Of a stretch of DNA of 64,000 nucleotides, positions 1 through 11,898 are shown piece by piece. A program made the position numbers and the translations under genes. The stretch comes from Kingdonia uniflora (Eukaryota > Streptophyta > Magnoliopsida > Ranunculales > Circaeasteraceae): the NCBI GenBank assembly GCA_014058105.1, contig JACGCM010002205.1:310001-374000 (forward strand), in the 5' to 3' direction. Position 1 is the first letter of the stretch, and every line of letters begins with the position of its first letter. Under the pieces are notes generated by a model, which searched no databases, was not told the origin of the DNA, and was given only the letters and a program-made list of their open reading frames with translations.

Positions 1-301
1 GCGGTTTGAGCTTGACTGCTTTAGGAGAGAGAGGGATACTAAACCTAAACTTAAAAGGGTTTGGTTGTATTGCCAAAATGGTATTATTGTGTTACCATAT
101 ATTAACAAATATACCTAAACCTAAACGTGTCACGGGTCAACCCGAACTGCTTAAAGTAAACGTTAACCCAACCTATTTAATAAATGGGTTAGGCGGGTTC
201 GGGTCAAATAACCTGTGACCCATTAATGCCAAACCCAAACCCCCTTAAAACTGGGTTGGTCGGGTCGGGTTGGCGGGTTGTGACCCATTTTGCCAGCTCT
301 A
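1..301. mobile_element. hAT-like non-autonomous element, one end
   Basis: The stretch is rich in GGGTT/AACCC words typical of plant non-autonomous hAT elements. It ends with CCCATTTTGCCAGCTCTA at 284-301, which resembles a hAT terminal inverted repeat. The matching opposite end is not seen, so the element is probably cut by the window start. A related truncated copy lies at 39885 and a complete relative at 40392-40858. The short ORF inside it is a by-product of the repeat. Confidence 0.5.
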
Positions 302-820
302 TGGACTGGTGAAGTGTTAGACGGCTTGGATCCATTTATGGAGTTTGTGAGACGATGTCCTAACTATTATGGCACGTATAATGCCTATGTACTTCTCGTC
401 ATTTCCAAGTTTTTATACAGGTTTTGTAGGTTGTTTTGGTAGGTCTCACCATTGAGGGTGAGCTTCTTCAATTAGTATTTATTAGCATTAAGCTGGTACA
501 TGTCACTCCGTTAATATAGCTCAAGCTTCAGCGTCAAGCAGTGGTGAAGATCATAAAACAAAACATAGGGTTGGGGGCTTGGCTATGTACAGCGGAACAC
601 TTGATGATTTTAACAATTGGAATGGTTTGCCTAAAGCACACTAGTGTGAAGTAGTAATGCATAACCCGAACCAACAAACCCCCAATATTAGTACGAGTTG
701 ATGAAGGGATCAATATAGAGACTTGAACGAAGACTCGAGCGGTTATTTTTACACAAGAGACTTGAACAAGGCGATGCCGAACTAGTCAGCTGTCCAGTCT
801 GAATTACATCTCGTCTTTGC

Positions 821-828
821 TAGGGTTT
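821..828 (-). promoter_or_regulatory. telo-box (TAGGGTTT) upstream of NRPC2
   Basis: TAGGGTTT lies 74 bp before the NRPC2 start codon. Its complement AAACCCTA is the plant telo-box, known from promoters and 5' leaders of genes for ribosomal proteins and transcription machinery. The region 302-901 holds no gene and should contain the promoter and 5' leader. I could not place a TATA box or transcription start with confidence. Confidence 0.45.
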
Positions 829-901
829 CTAAACCTGAACCTTCAGAAGCTATATCAAAGGTATTCTCTCTCCCAAGAGACAGAAGAAGCAGTTTTGAGC
901 C

Positions 902-3900
902 ATGGGAGAAGACCCCATATCCATTGACAAGCAGTTCCTCGCCGCGCCCATTAGTTCAGCGGTCGATAAGTTTCAACTCGTCCCTGAGTTCCTCAAGGTG
1001 AGAGGATTAGTGAAACAACATTTAGATTCCTTCAATTACTTCATTAACAAATCAATCAAGAGGATTGTTCAAGCAAATCATCGCATTACTTCTCGCATTA
1101 ATCCCGACGTCTACCTTAGGTAAAAAGCTCGTAAATTTGTTTAATTGTATTGGGTGTTTCTCAATTTGAGTTAAAAATGATAAAAATTGTTTTTATTTAT
1201 AGGTACTTAGATATTTCGATAGGGGATCCTTCGATAACGATTGATCATACGACTGATAAGCTTACTCCCCAGATATGTCGTCTATCTGGGAGGACTTATG
1301 CGGCCCCGATATCTGTTACTATAGAGTATGTTAATCAGAGTGGCCAGCCACCGATGACGAGGAGAGGTGTGGTGATTGGACGAATGCCGATAATGTTAAG
1401 GAGTTGTCGGTGTGTTTTGAGTGGGAAAGATGAAGATGAACTTGCTAAGCTTGGTGAGTGTCCGCTTGACCCCGGAGGATATTTTGTTGTTAAGGGAGCT
1501 GAGAAGGTGATACAAATACAAGAGCAATTGTCGATGAATAGGATCATTATTGATACCGATAGGAAGAAACGTTTGACAGCATCTGTTACTAGTATCACGG
1601 AGATGACGAAGAGCAAGACGACTATTGTTATGGACAAGGGGAAGATATATTTGGAGATTAATCAGTTTGAAGGGAAGATTCCGATTATGATTGTGATGAA
1701 GGCTATGGGAATAGAGAGTGATCAAGAGGTTGTACAAATGGTTGGAAGAGATCCGAGATATGCTGACTTGCTTTTGCCATCTATTCACGAATGTGCAACG
1801 GAGAATGTTTTTTCGCAACAGACAGCTATAGAGTTTCTTGATAAGAAGGCAAAGACGTATACCAATGCTGCTATTGAAAAGCAAGGCAAAAGTGTTTATC
1901 TCCTTAGTCGTGTGTATCTTGCTAATGTTCCTGTCCGTGAGAAAGATTTTCGGGCAAAATGTATTTATACTGCCGTAATGCTGAGACGTATGTTGGAGGC
2001 AAGTTTGAATAAAGACGCAATGGATGACAGGGATTATGTGGGGAACAAGAGGTTGGAGTTGTCTGGCCAATTGATATCGCTTCTTTTTGAGGATTTTTTC
2101 AAGACAATGAACACTGAGGTTATAAGGAGAACAGATATCGAACTTCAAAGATCTACTCGTTCTACTCGGCTAGACATTTCTCAATTTATAACAAAAAATG
2201 ACATCACCCAAGGCCTTGAAAGGTCTCTCTCAACTGGTAATTGGAAGATCAAGAGGTTTGGCATGGATAGCAAAGGAATGACGCAGGTTCTAGCTAGGCT
2301 CTCTTATATTGGAACATTGGGATTCATGACAAAAATTTCACCACAGTTTGAGAAGACTAGAAAAGTAAGTGGACCAAGAGCATTGCAACCTAGCCAGTGG
2401 GGCATGCTTTGTCCCTGTGATACTCCTGAAGGCGAATCTTGTGGATTGGTGAAGAACTTGGCACTGATGACTCACGTTACAACAGATGAAGAGGGGGCAC
2501 CACTAATTTCTCTGTGTCACAGTTTGGGTGTCGAAGACTTAGGGACAATGTCTGGAGAAGAGCTGCATTCAAACAATTCATTTTTGGTGATTTTTAATGG
2601 ACTTATTCTCGGCAAACACAGGCGGCCTAGGCACTTTGCAAATGTCATGAGAAGGTTGCGGAGAGCAGGCAAAATAGGGGAGTTTGTCAGTGTTTTTGTA
2701 AATGAAAAGCAGTGTTGTGTTTACATTGCTGCAGATGGAGGCCGTGTTTGTCGTCCACTTGTTATTGCTGACAAGGGCATATCCCGGATCAAAGAGCATC
2801 ATATGAAGGAATTGCGGGATGGATTCCGAACATTCAATGATTTTCTGCGCGACGGACTGATCGAGTACCTTGACGTCAATGAGCAGAATAACACTTTGAT
2901 TGCTCTATATGAAGGAGAAGCTGAGCCGGAAACTACTCATATTGAGATTGAGCCATTCACCATATTAGGGATTATTGCTGGACTGATTCCATATCCTCAC
3001 CATAACCAGTCACCCAGAAATACATACCAGTGTGCTATGGGGAAGCAAGCTATGGGTAATATCGCTTATAACCAGTTATCCCGTATGGACTCATTGCTTT
3101 ACCTTTTGGTGTATCCTCAAAGGCCACTGCTGACAACGAGAACGATTGAACTGGTCGGGTTTGATAAGCTTGGAGCGGGACAGAATGCGACAGTTGCTGT
3201 AATGAGTTATAGTGGCTACGATATCGAAGATGCAATAGTAATGAACAAATCATCTCTTGATCGTGGTTTTGGTCGATGTATTGTAATGAAGAGGTTAGAA
3301 GCTATTAAAGAGAAGTATGCTAATAACACGTCAGATGAACTAATGGTGCCCGAAAGGGAAGGGAAGGAAGCTGAGAGGAAGAAGATATTGGATTATGATG
3401 GACTTGCCTCTCCAGGGGAAATAATAAGACCATATGACATCTTTATAAATAAATGGTCCCCTGTTAATACAAAGGATACCATTACATATCCTTTGGGAGT
3501 AACAGCTAAATCTCACAAACCTGCTTATCAAACCTACAAAGGTCCTGAAGGGGAGACAGCTGTGGTAGATAAAGTATCTCTGTTCTCTGACAAGGATAAC
3601 AACCAATGTTACAAGTTTCTAATTCGTCATACTCGTAGACCAGAGGTAGGTGACAAATTTAGCAGCAGACATGGGCAAAAAGGTGTCTGTGGAACTATCA
3701 TTCAGCAAGAGGATTTACCTTTTTCTGAGCGTGGTATATGTCCTGACTTGATTATGAATCCTCATGGTTTTCCAAGTAGAATGACAGTAGGGAAGATGAT
3801 AGAGCTTCTTGGTGGCAAAGCTGGGGTTTCAAGTGGTAGATTTCACTATGGCAGTGCTTTTGGGGAACCAAGTGGACATGCAGATAAAGTCGATGTTATA

Positions 3901-4401
3901 AGTGAAACCCTCGTGAAGCATGGGTTTAGCTACAGCGGGAAGGACTTCATCTATTCAGGTATCACTGGGTGTCCTTTGCAAGCATATATTTTTATGGGAC
4001 CAATTTATTATCAGAAGTTGAAACACATGGTTATCGATAAGATGCATGCTCGAGCTAAGGGACCTCTTGTCAAATTAACTAGACAACCTACTGAAGGGAA
4101 AGGTCGCGATGGAGGACACCGACTAGGAGAAATGGAACGAGATTGTTTGATTGCTTATGGTGCCAGTATGCTTATTTATGAACGCTTAATGCTCTCTAGT
4201 GATCCATTCGAGGTTCAGGTTTGCCGAGCTTGTGGTTTGCTAGGTTATTTTAACCATAAACTCAAAATTGGTATTTGTTCTATGTGCAAAAATGGAGATA
4301 ACATCTCTACAATGAAGCTGCCATACGCGTGCAAGCTATTATTCCAAGAACTTCAAGCTATGAATGTTGTCCCGCGATTGAAATTGAGAGATTCTCAATG
4401 A
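902..4401 (+). CDS. NRPC2: DNA-directed RNA polymerase III subunit 2 (RPC2), two exons
   Basis: This encodes the second-largest, beta-like subunit of nuclear RNA polymerase III, which makes tRNA, 5S rRNA and other small RNAs. Exon 1 is 902-1119 and exon 2 is 1203-4401. The intron 1120-1202 starts GT and ends AG, and joins the frame at an Arg codon (VYLR to YLDI). The spliced protein is 1138 residues, close to the roughly 1130-1160 usual for RPC2. Visible landmarks are the protrusion/lobe region, TPEGESCGLVKNLAL near residue 480, the SGYDIEDA segment near 740, GDKFSSRHGQKG near 888 that contributes to the active centre, and a C-terminal zinc ribbon near 1080 with two CxxC pairs (CRAC and CSMC). 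The wording of these motifs fits Pol III better than the Pol I, II or IV/V paralogues. No stop or frameshift interrupts it, and it is the only gene here that looks functional. The start is the first ATG in frame and gives the expected MGEDPISIDK-type N terminus. Confidence 0.96.
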
Positions 4402-4794
4402 GCCTGAAATAACCTCGAGTTTATGAGCTACTTTGATATTTCTGTATACAGGCATTATGTTTCTCGTCAATCTTTGTTAATTGAAACATCAATCTGTTTC
4501 TGGAGATTTCCGTAATTCGGCTCATGTTTTTCTTGCTCTCATAATCTTATAGAAATTTTTTCGTCTTTTAGTTTTACTTCAATTTCCTACTTTCTTGTTA
4601 GACATGTTATGCTTGTTCCTGTACTGAATGAATCCATTTTGTTTCTTATTAGAAGCATTTTTTGTTATCTTGTTCGACACTTTAAAGGATTTAGGATAGA
4701 TGGTTTTACGCAAGCCTATGTGCAGGTCTAGGTTTTGCATTTTCTTATAGTTTCACTTTTGTTTGAGAATATCTTGCAATCTTCGTGTTTAATT
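4402..4794. other. 3' flank of NRPC2, no gene
   Basis: T-rich sequence after the NRPC2 stop, likely 3' untranslated region and terminator. I could not assign a single poly(A) signal. No coding sequence is supported. Confidence 0.4.
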
Positions 4795-5291
4795 CCAAGT
4801 ACCGAAAAGATACTGATAAAATTCGTAATCCTGCCAAGCTTAAAAGATCACAGTTTGTGATGGTAGATTCTTCAGTTTTGGTAGCTGCTGTAGCAAAAGG
4901 GTCATTTGTATCCCCTTAAAATCTCTTGAGGAATCAAAGGGAAAATTCTATGGAAAACATCAGCTGCGACTAGTTGCTCCAGACTTCCTGCCCACTGAAC
5001 CGAGAAATAGGGAAATGCTATTCAGTACGACTACCAATGCCCCCAAACAGGACAGGTTTTGGCATTGATTTTAATGTGGCAGAAGATAGAATTTTGGAGG
5101 ACATGTCATCTCAGATTTGTAATTATACACGTACTAATAGTCGAATACTGTAATTGTGATTTGGGGAACTATGAGATGTTTGGGTCATCCCCAATGCCTA
5201 TTCACAGTTTTAATGGACATGATTCCCAGTGCTTCGAGAATCTCCTAAAGTGCCTCACTGACTTCGTTGAAAAAAAGCCAAATCCAAGTTA
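4795..5291 (+). pseudogene. unidentified gene-like remnant
   Basis: Frames shift several times, but peptide-like stretches are coherent, for example KLKRSQFVMVDSSVLVAAVA near 4839 and FYGKHQLRLVAPDFLPTEP near 4950, and later a 77-codon ORF (5059-5292) ending FENLLKCLTDFVEKKPNPS. They read as fragments of one degraded protein-coding sequence on the plus strand. I do not recognise the family. It could be chance, so confidence is low. Confidence 0.2.
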
Positions 5292-5337
5292 GCGAGGCTC
5301 TATTTCTTCCAATAGTACCTCATTTGATTTTTTTTAA

Positions 5338-5520
5338 CGGGCACCGCCTAACTGTTGGACGCCCGTTTCATTATTTATTTATTTTATTATTAATTTTTTT
5401 TTCTTTCATCAGGCGCCCAAGTGTTGATTTTTTTGTGAAATAAAAAATAATTGGGCGCCCAAATCTTAGGCGCCCGATTAGAAAACAAACAAACGCCTAA
5501 CACTTGGGCGCCCAATCGCG
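5338..5520. repeat. cluster of GGCGCC palindromes, possible MITE
   Basis: The 12-base perfect palindrome TTGGGCGCCCAA occurs twice (near 5452 and 5503). GGCGCCCAAGTGTT near 5412 is inverted as AACACTTGGGCGCC near 5498, and GCCTAACTGTTGGACGCCCG near 5345 resembles GCCTAACACTTGGGCGCCCA near 5494. The cluster is strikingly GC-rich against an AT-rich surrounding and can fold back on itself. It may be a small inverted-repeat element, but I could not fix its ends or a target duplication. Confidence 0.45.
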
Positions 5521-6023
5521 ACGTAAGAAAGCAATGTTGAGTCTTGAAAAAACAAGATTCAACCTTGCTTTTTGAGATGAAAATCCAAGTCAGTGAGGTG
5601 TTGTTGGAGCTCAAAAATCCTATGTGGCATCTTGGAATCCAAGTTAGGCACTTTAGGAGATGCTTTTATTTGCAGTTTTAATGGAATGGATTTGGATTTA
5701 AACAAGGTGGATGCAGAACCTGATCCAATATATTTCACAGTGAGTATCAGTCGCAGATTGTGAGTTCCCATGTACTGGGATGGTATTACAATGGCCGTGA
5801 GGGAAATGCGTGTAGAGTTTTGACTTGATTAATGGACATAGCTAGCCTTGACGAAGTAGGAAGTGAACCAACTTTGCCAAGGCAGTTCCCGGATAATTGC
5901 ATCAAATTCCTTCATCCCTTTAGTTTTAGAATTACCAATAACGAACATGGTGAAAGCGTCTCGTCATGGTTTCTCCAAGAAATTATGGAGCCATTATACT
6001 CCTGTCAATCTTACTTAGAAGAT

Positions 6024-6330
6024 TGACATTGAGAGAGGGCATAAAAAGCTTCAAGTTGCCACTGATTAAAAACAAATGATTGCTTATATTAAGAACAAAA
6101 AGGAGCCTCCTTGGAGCTGTATACTCTTGCTCCAGTCTATCCATCACTTGATCAAGCAGTTAGAGAGTTTTTCTATTATCCATGTTTATAGAAAGGCTAA
6201 CATGCGTGCAGATTTTCTAGCATCTTACTTAGATGGAGAAATTATACTGCTAGCCCCCAGCTCTTGGCGTAACAAGTTTTATATCCATATGAAGAAAGAT
6301 GTTGGGGGTAGGTTGTATGTTAGGATGTAG
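6024..6330 (+). pseudogene. RNase H-like domain fragment (plant non-LTR type)
   Basis: In one frame, DIERGHKKLQVATD, an internal TAA, then KQMIAYIKNKKEPPW and FSIIHVYRKANMRADFLA form the second half of an RVT_3/RNase H-like domain: the TDSK-type strand, the HVYR-AN-ADFLA helix and its conserved Asp. Such domains occur at the ends of plant LINE ORF2 proteins and as free-standing RNase H-like genes. The TAA where Ser is expected and the missing first half mark it as broken. The ORF 5832-6026 just upstream shows no recognised domain. Confidence 0.6.
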
Positions 6331-6371
6331 TCTTTTCTTTCAGTTTGTACGTTTGTATAGAAGGTTCATGG

Positions 6372-6774
6372 CATCACAGACTAGCTGAGATAGAAGCTTG
6401 GTACGTGCGACACTCAAAGCACGTGCCTCAAGTAAGCCTAATTATTCGTCTTCTTTAAATAGTCTTTTATCATAATATCACATAATATCAAGGCAACTGT
6501 ACAAATATTCAATGAAAACTAGCTTTCATTAACTTATCAACAAGATTATAAGGCTTTAATTCCAACTCGGGTGTATCGGATTCACTTCCTCTACAATATA
6601 GCTACTAAGTAAATAACTTACAACCAAAAGGAAACATCAAAGTTGGAGACGAAGCATACTCCCCCTAAGGGCTAATCTAAACTTTACAGAAATTAGCGAA
6701 TTTTTTTACAATGCTTTATTACATCTTAGAGATTTTATTTACAAAATATTGGGTTGATACGTTGAGGCGTTACA
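6372..6774 (-). repeat. 3' LTR of the chromovirus
   Basis: It matches 11487-11893 along most of its length, for example AAGCTTGGTACGTGCGACAC and the shared end GAGGCGTTACA. On the minus strand it begins TGTAACGCC. Its outer end is slightly diverged from the other copy (GATG versus CATG), so the boundary is good to a few bases. Confidence 0.85.
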
Positions 6775-6787
6775 CTCTCCCCCACTC
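6775..6787 (-). promoter_or_regulatory. polypurine tract of the chromovirus
   Basis: Read on the minus strand this is GAGTGGGGGAGAG, directly before the TGTAACGCC start of the 3' LTR. That is the expected place and composition for the plus-strand primer of reverse transcription. Confidence 0.8.
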
Positions 6788-6861
6788 AGCTTGGAGACGT
6801 TGTTCTTCTTCCTCATCTGCCTCTTCTCTTTCCTCTCCTATTTGGCTTTAATCTTCTTGAC

Positions 6862-9800
6862 TCAGATCATCAGGGGATGAGAATCTTGATGTTCCCAGCT
6901 GGCTTCTACTTCTGGTAGGTCCTTCCACTTCATTAGGTACTCGAAGACTTCTTCCTTGGTGTCCGGATCAACATAGGTCACTCTGTGGGCAAGAACACTC
7001 TCTGGAACTTGGTCTGGAGTGACTGGCTTGTAAGGAATCTGAGGTCTAACGGTACTTTGACACAGATCTTCCTTGTCTTCGTGGTAAGGCTTGAAGGCGC
7101 TGGAATGAAACACTGGATGGGTGAAGCGAAGATGGGGTGGCAGTTAAAGTTTGTAAGAAACCTTTTCAACTTTGTCAATGATCGACATCAGACCTACATA
7201 TCTAGGTATCAAACCTTTGTGTGCTTTGTCGCTTTTGTGCTGAAGGTGAGAAGTCTTGATTAGAACAAGGTCTCCGACTTGAAAAAGATCTGGTCGCCTG
7301 CTCTTCTAATCTGCCCATTTCTTTATTATGGCAGATGTTTTCTCCAAATAGGCACGAGCAATATCAATATCAGTATTTCCTTTGCAAATTGGTAGGCTCT
7401 CAGAACTTTTCTTTTGAAATTGAAGATCACAGTGTGCAGTGTAAGGGGTTGCTGTCCCAATAGTATCTAAGAGGGACTTTTGTTGGTTGATGAACTCTTC
7501 TGCATATTGAAGCAAAACTACGCCACATCCAGAAGTTTGGCCCAATTCTTCTTGTTTGCACAAACTAAGTGCCTAGGATATTCCTCCAACATTGTGTTGA
7601 AGCGTTCGGTCTGACTGCCTGATTGTAGGTGGTTACTAGTTGAGAAATTGATAGTGGATCCCAGTAATCTGAACACTTCCATCCAAAACTTCCCAGTGAA
7701 ACTTGGATATCTATCACTGACGATCGATATCCAATGGTATGCCCCAATACTTGACAATGTGTTTCACAAAGAGACGTGTTGTTTCATCTGTTGGGCAAAT
7801 AATTGGAGCAAGAATGAATGTTGCATACTTAGAGAATCTGTCAATGATCACGAGTATGAAACCATATCATTTAGTTTTAGGTAACCCGGAGATGAAGTCC
7901 AAAGAAGCGCTTCTCCAAGGTTGTGTCGGTACTGGAAGTGGTTCAAACTGTCCAAGTGGTAAGTCCCGGTCAACTTTGTCCTGTTGAAAAATGTGACAAG
8001 TCCTCATATAATCCATCACTTCTTCGCGGTCCTTTGGCTAATAGTAACCCCTGTGCAATAAGGATAATGTTTTCGCCAACCTGGATGGTTTACCCAAAGA
8101 GTGTCATGGCACTTCTTTATCTGCTCCTGCCTTAGTCTGTGAATCGAGGAACGTAAGCCCATGTCCCTTCGTATGTAGAAGACCATCTTCTACCCAGAAC
8201 TGTTTGGTTTTCCCCTGTTTTACCAAGTTAATGATGACCTGGGTCCGAGGATCCACCGCCAACCCTTCGCGGATCCTATCTTGAATAATGATGGTAATGT
8301 GAGATTGAGAATGCTCAGCTGTTATAGAGATGGCTGCTAGTTCAGCTTTACTGCTCAACGCATCAGGTATATTGTTCATCCTCCCCGGCTTGTGCTCGAG
8401 ATCTAAATCAAGCTCTGCTAGAAACTCTTACCAATGAGCATGTTTCAATGTCAGCTTCTTCTAGGTAAGGAAATACCTTGTAGCGTTGTTATCGGTCTTC
8501 ACCAAAACCTTCATTCCCAAAAAATAGTGTTGCCATACTCGTAGACAATGAACGATAGCTAGGAGTTCCTTTTGTTACGTCGAATACTGCCTCTTTGTAT
8601 TATTCAGCTTCCTGCTTTCATATGCAACCGGATCCTCATCTTGTAACAATACTTTGCCGATAGCATAATCAGACGCATTGGTATGTACTTCAAGCGGCTT
8701 GGATTAATCTGGCAAGGTTAAGACTGGGTAGCGAATCACCGGATGGTTCAGATCATTAAATGTTGTTTAACATTTCTCAGACCATGAGCAAGATAAGTTC
8801 TTCTTGAGAAGATCTGTAAGGGGTGCCGCGTGCTTCGAATATCCTTTGATGAACCTACGGTAGTAGTTTACGAGGACAAGAAAAAAATGAACTTCTGTAA
8901 CCTCCGCAGGAGCTTTCCACTCCTCAATAGCGCGCACCTTTTCGATATTCATACGGATCTGTCCTTCACCAATAAAGTGTCCAAGAAACATAACTTGTTC
9001 CTGGGTAAATGAGCATTTCTCCAACTTGACATAGAATTGATTATGTCGTAGAACATGGAATATCAGGTGAAGATGTTCAAGGTGCTCTTCCATAGTGTGA
9101 CTGTAGATAACAATATCGTCTAGGTACACCACCACAAACTTGTCAATATTTTTTGGAATAGCTCATTCATAAAAGTACATAATGTTGTGGGAGCGTTGGT
9201 CAAGCTGAATGGCATGACAAGAAATTCGTATGCCCCATATCGAGGTCATCTCCGGTTTGTCACCGGCAACAATCTTGACTTAACCCGATCTCAAATCAAG
9301 TTTAGAGAAGTACTTCGCAAATGTAAGCTGGTAAAATAAGTCGGTAATAAGTGGAATTGGATACTTGTTCTTCACCGTAACCTTGTTCTTGGCTCGATAG
9401 TCGACGCATAATCGCAGACTTCCTTCATGTTTCTTCTGAAATAAGACCGGGGCACCATATGACACCTTTGCGGGGCGAATAAAACCCGATTCCAACAATC
9501 TGTCAAGTTAATTGCAAAGCTCGGTGAGTTCAAGCAGACTCATCCTATACGGTCTTTTGGCAGGCGGCTTGGCTTTAGGTACTAACTCGATCTGATAATC
9601 GATAGGCCTTCGTGGAGGTAGCACCTTTGGCAATTCCTTCAACATCATATCCTAGAACTCAGTAAGTACATGTGAGACTACCTTTGGCATGGCACTGTGA
9701 TTCTGATCATCCGACTCTAATTGTAAGGTAACAAGGTAAGTCAACTCCCTTTGCTTCAGTCCCTTCTCTAACTGAAGAGCTGATAATATTATGCCCTCAT

Positions 9801-10000
9801 CTATGTGCGTGGACATCTGTACGATTGAGGGATTATTACAAAAGATCCCCAAGGAATTAACGAACGACATCATTATTGCTTTATGGTAGCAAAGAAAGTC
9901 TAATCCCAAAATAATCTTGAAATCATCCAACGTCACTGAGAGAATATTAACCTTCCTACTTCACTGTCCCATCTGAACTGGAACATACTTGGTAATGCCA
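6862..10000 (-). pseudogene. chromovirus pol (RT, RNase H, integrase, chromodomain), broken
   Basis: From the right on the minus strand: RT palm pieces at 9280-9498 ([20 protein letters not shown], ending FSKLDLRSG) and 8767-9135, where the catalytic YLDD box is intact ([11 protein letters not shown]) and the RT-RNase H linker follows (FLGHFIGEGQI..., YYRRFIKGYS). RNase H and linker pieces lie at 8104-8379 with the integrase core further left at 7518-7757 (WISIVSDRYPSFTGKFW, SGSQTERFN). The chromodomain is at 6862-7113 (FEYLMKWKDLPEVEASWE), which in related elements binds histone marks and steers integration. Many stops and frameshifts separate these blocks. Confidence 0.85.
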
Positions 10001-11482
10001 TGTATTGGCATTGCGGCTGAGTTGACGGCTTTCATCCTGCTTGAATCCTTCGCCAAACCCAGTTCCAAACGATTCGCATCCTGAATGACTATAAAGCTAT
10101 GGGTAACACATTTATCAACCATCGCCAAAGTGCTTCGCCCATAAATACTGAGGTCCACGTACATGAGTCTCTTTTTAGACGTAGTCTCCATCAACTGAGT
10201 GGTCACTGCATTGAGCAAGTGAAGAGAACCCATATGAGTTTTACCGCCATCACCTCCTTGAGGCACCAATACGGCATTTAATGCTGTCTTATGAGGACAT
10301 TGATAAAATTTGTAATTCCCTCTGCAAAGAAAACACTTCAAGTTCACTGGACATCCTTGAAATCTGGATGAGGATGAGGCACCACCATTGTAGCACGGCC
10401 TGTGGTACTCCCTCCCGAGATTGGAACTTGAGGCACCGCTCGTACTTGTTCTACCACTTCTGACTTGGCCATGGCCTTGGTCTTCCCCACTTCTAGTTTG
10501 GCATCCGTCATTCTTGCCTCTATTGTAATTATAGGAGGATCTATTTATCTGCTATGACTAGGATGTGGACTAAAACTGAGTTGGTCGATGTTCACCCTAC
10601 ATAGGAGTATAATCGTTGATGCGCTCAACAGATACCATTACATATGCCAAATCTTGAACCCGTTGCCTTTCTAGTTCAGTCTGGAACTATGGTTTCAAAC
10701 TTTCCAAGAAACAAAACAACTTGTCCTTTTCAAACATGTCGCGAATATCCAACATCAGTGCTGTGAAATGCTTAACATAATCGCAGATATTACTCGTTTG
10801 CTTCAGTTACCTTAAACTCCTCTGAGCAATGAACTCAATATTCTCGGGCAGGAAGTGAGTCTTAAACTCGTTCTTCAAGTCATCCTATGTGTTAATAGTA
10901 CTGTGACAACTCTAGATCTCAGCATACTTGGCGTGCCACCATAATTTAACGTTACCTGCGAGGTACATGGTTACCATCGACACCTTCACACCTTTACTCT
11001 CTGGCCTGACTATACTGAAGTAAGTCTCTATATCAAAGAGAAGTTCTCTACCTCTTTTACGTCCCTCGTCTCCTCATATGTCTTGGGTTCGGGGACCTTG
11101 ATCCTGGGCCATTCCACACCATCGCCCAAAGGTGCTGGTTCACCAATTCTAACAACCATAACTAGGAGATTTACCTTCAAAGATAGTTCAGCTACTTGAT
11201 CCAGAAGTGTAGCCCTATTCCCCTCGACTACCCCTTTCTAGCATAACGAGACATTCGCCCATATGGGCCTGATCATATGAGACATTCCTCCAAAGTCATT
11301 ACTTGATTAATAATCCCACCTAGAGCTTGTATCAGAGACTCTAGTTGGTTCAACCTCATTCGGGTGTTTGGCCTGAGATTATTGGGTTGTCCTTCCATTA
11401 GTGGGGCAGGGTCATTAGCATTGGGACCCTCCACCATAGCTGACAAGATTGCTTGCCTACTAGAACGTAGCTCTGATACCAA
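9961..11482 (-). pseudogene. chromovirus gag and protease, broken
   Basis: Gag begins at the ORF 11273-11482, just inside the primer-binding site, and continues in several frames to a zinc-knuckle-like CFLCRGNYKFYQCPHK at the start of ORF 9961-10347. The knuckle His appears to be Tyr. The following protease segment reads LAMVDKCVTHSFI where gypsy proteases have a D-T/S-G-A active site, so the catalytic triplet is lost. The DFKIILGLDFLCYHKA segment (9652-9936) is the C-terminal protease region. Confidence 0.75.
11469..11481 (-). promoter_or_regulatory. primer-binding site (initiator tRNA-Met type)
   Basis: On the minus strand this reads TGGTATCAGAGCT, the standard complement of the plant initiator tRNA-Met 3' end, a few bases inside the 5' LTR. 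It fixes the orientation of the element. Confidence 0.85.
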
Positions 11483-11486
11483 CTTC

Positions 11487-11893
11487 CATGAACCAGCTGA
11501 GATACAAGCTTGGTACGTGCGACACTCAAGGCACGTCCCTCAAGTAAGCCTAATTATTCATCTTCTTTTAATAGTCTTTTATCATAATATCAGATAATAT
11601 CAAGGCAACATACAACTGTATAAAGATTCAATGTAAACTAGCTTTCATTAACTTATCAACAAGATTAGAAGGCTTTAATTCCAACTCGGGTGTATCGGAT
11701 TCACTTCCTCTACAATATAGCTACTAAGTAAATAGCTTACAACCAAAAGAAAATATTAAAGTTGAAGACGAAGCGTACTTCCCCTAAATGCTAACCTAAA
11801 CTTTATAAAAATTAACAGAACTTTTTACAAGGCTTTATTATATCATAGAGATTCTATTAATAAAATATTGGGTTGATATGCTGAGGCGTTACA
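11487..11893 (-). repeat. 5' LTR of the chromovirus
   Basis: Pairs with 6372-6774. It ends at GGCGTTACA on the plus strand and is followed by CATGG, the same five bases found before the left LTR. Confidence 0.85.
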
Positions 11894-11898
11894 CATGG

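Larger units (their letters stand above)
6372..11893 (-). mobile_element. Ty3/gypsy chromovirus LTR retrotransposon, complete but decayed
   Basis: The order on the minus strand is 5' LTR (11487-11893), tRNA-Met-type primer-binding site, gag, protease, reverse transcriptase, RNase H, integrase, chromodomain, polypurine tract and 3' LTR (6372-6774). The integrase-plus-chromodomain order defines plant chromoviruses. CATGG occurs on both sides (6367-6371 and 11894-11898) and is a likely 5-bp target-site duplication. All reading frames are broken, so it should be immobile. The two LTRs are clearly similar but differ at many positions and by small indels, which suggests an old insertion. Confidence 0.88.

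Noticed and set aside
1335..3606. Minus-strand ORFs inside NRPC2 (up to 250 codons)
   Set aside because: They are shadows of the strongly coding plus strand and show no protein family features.
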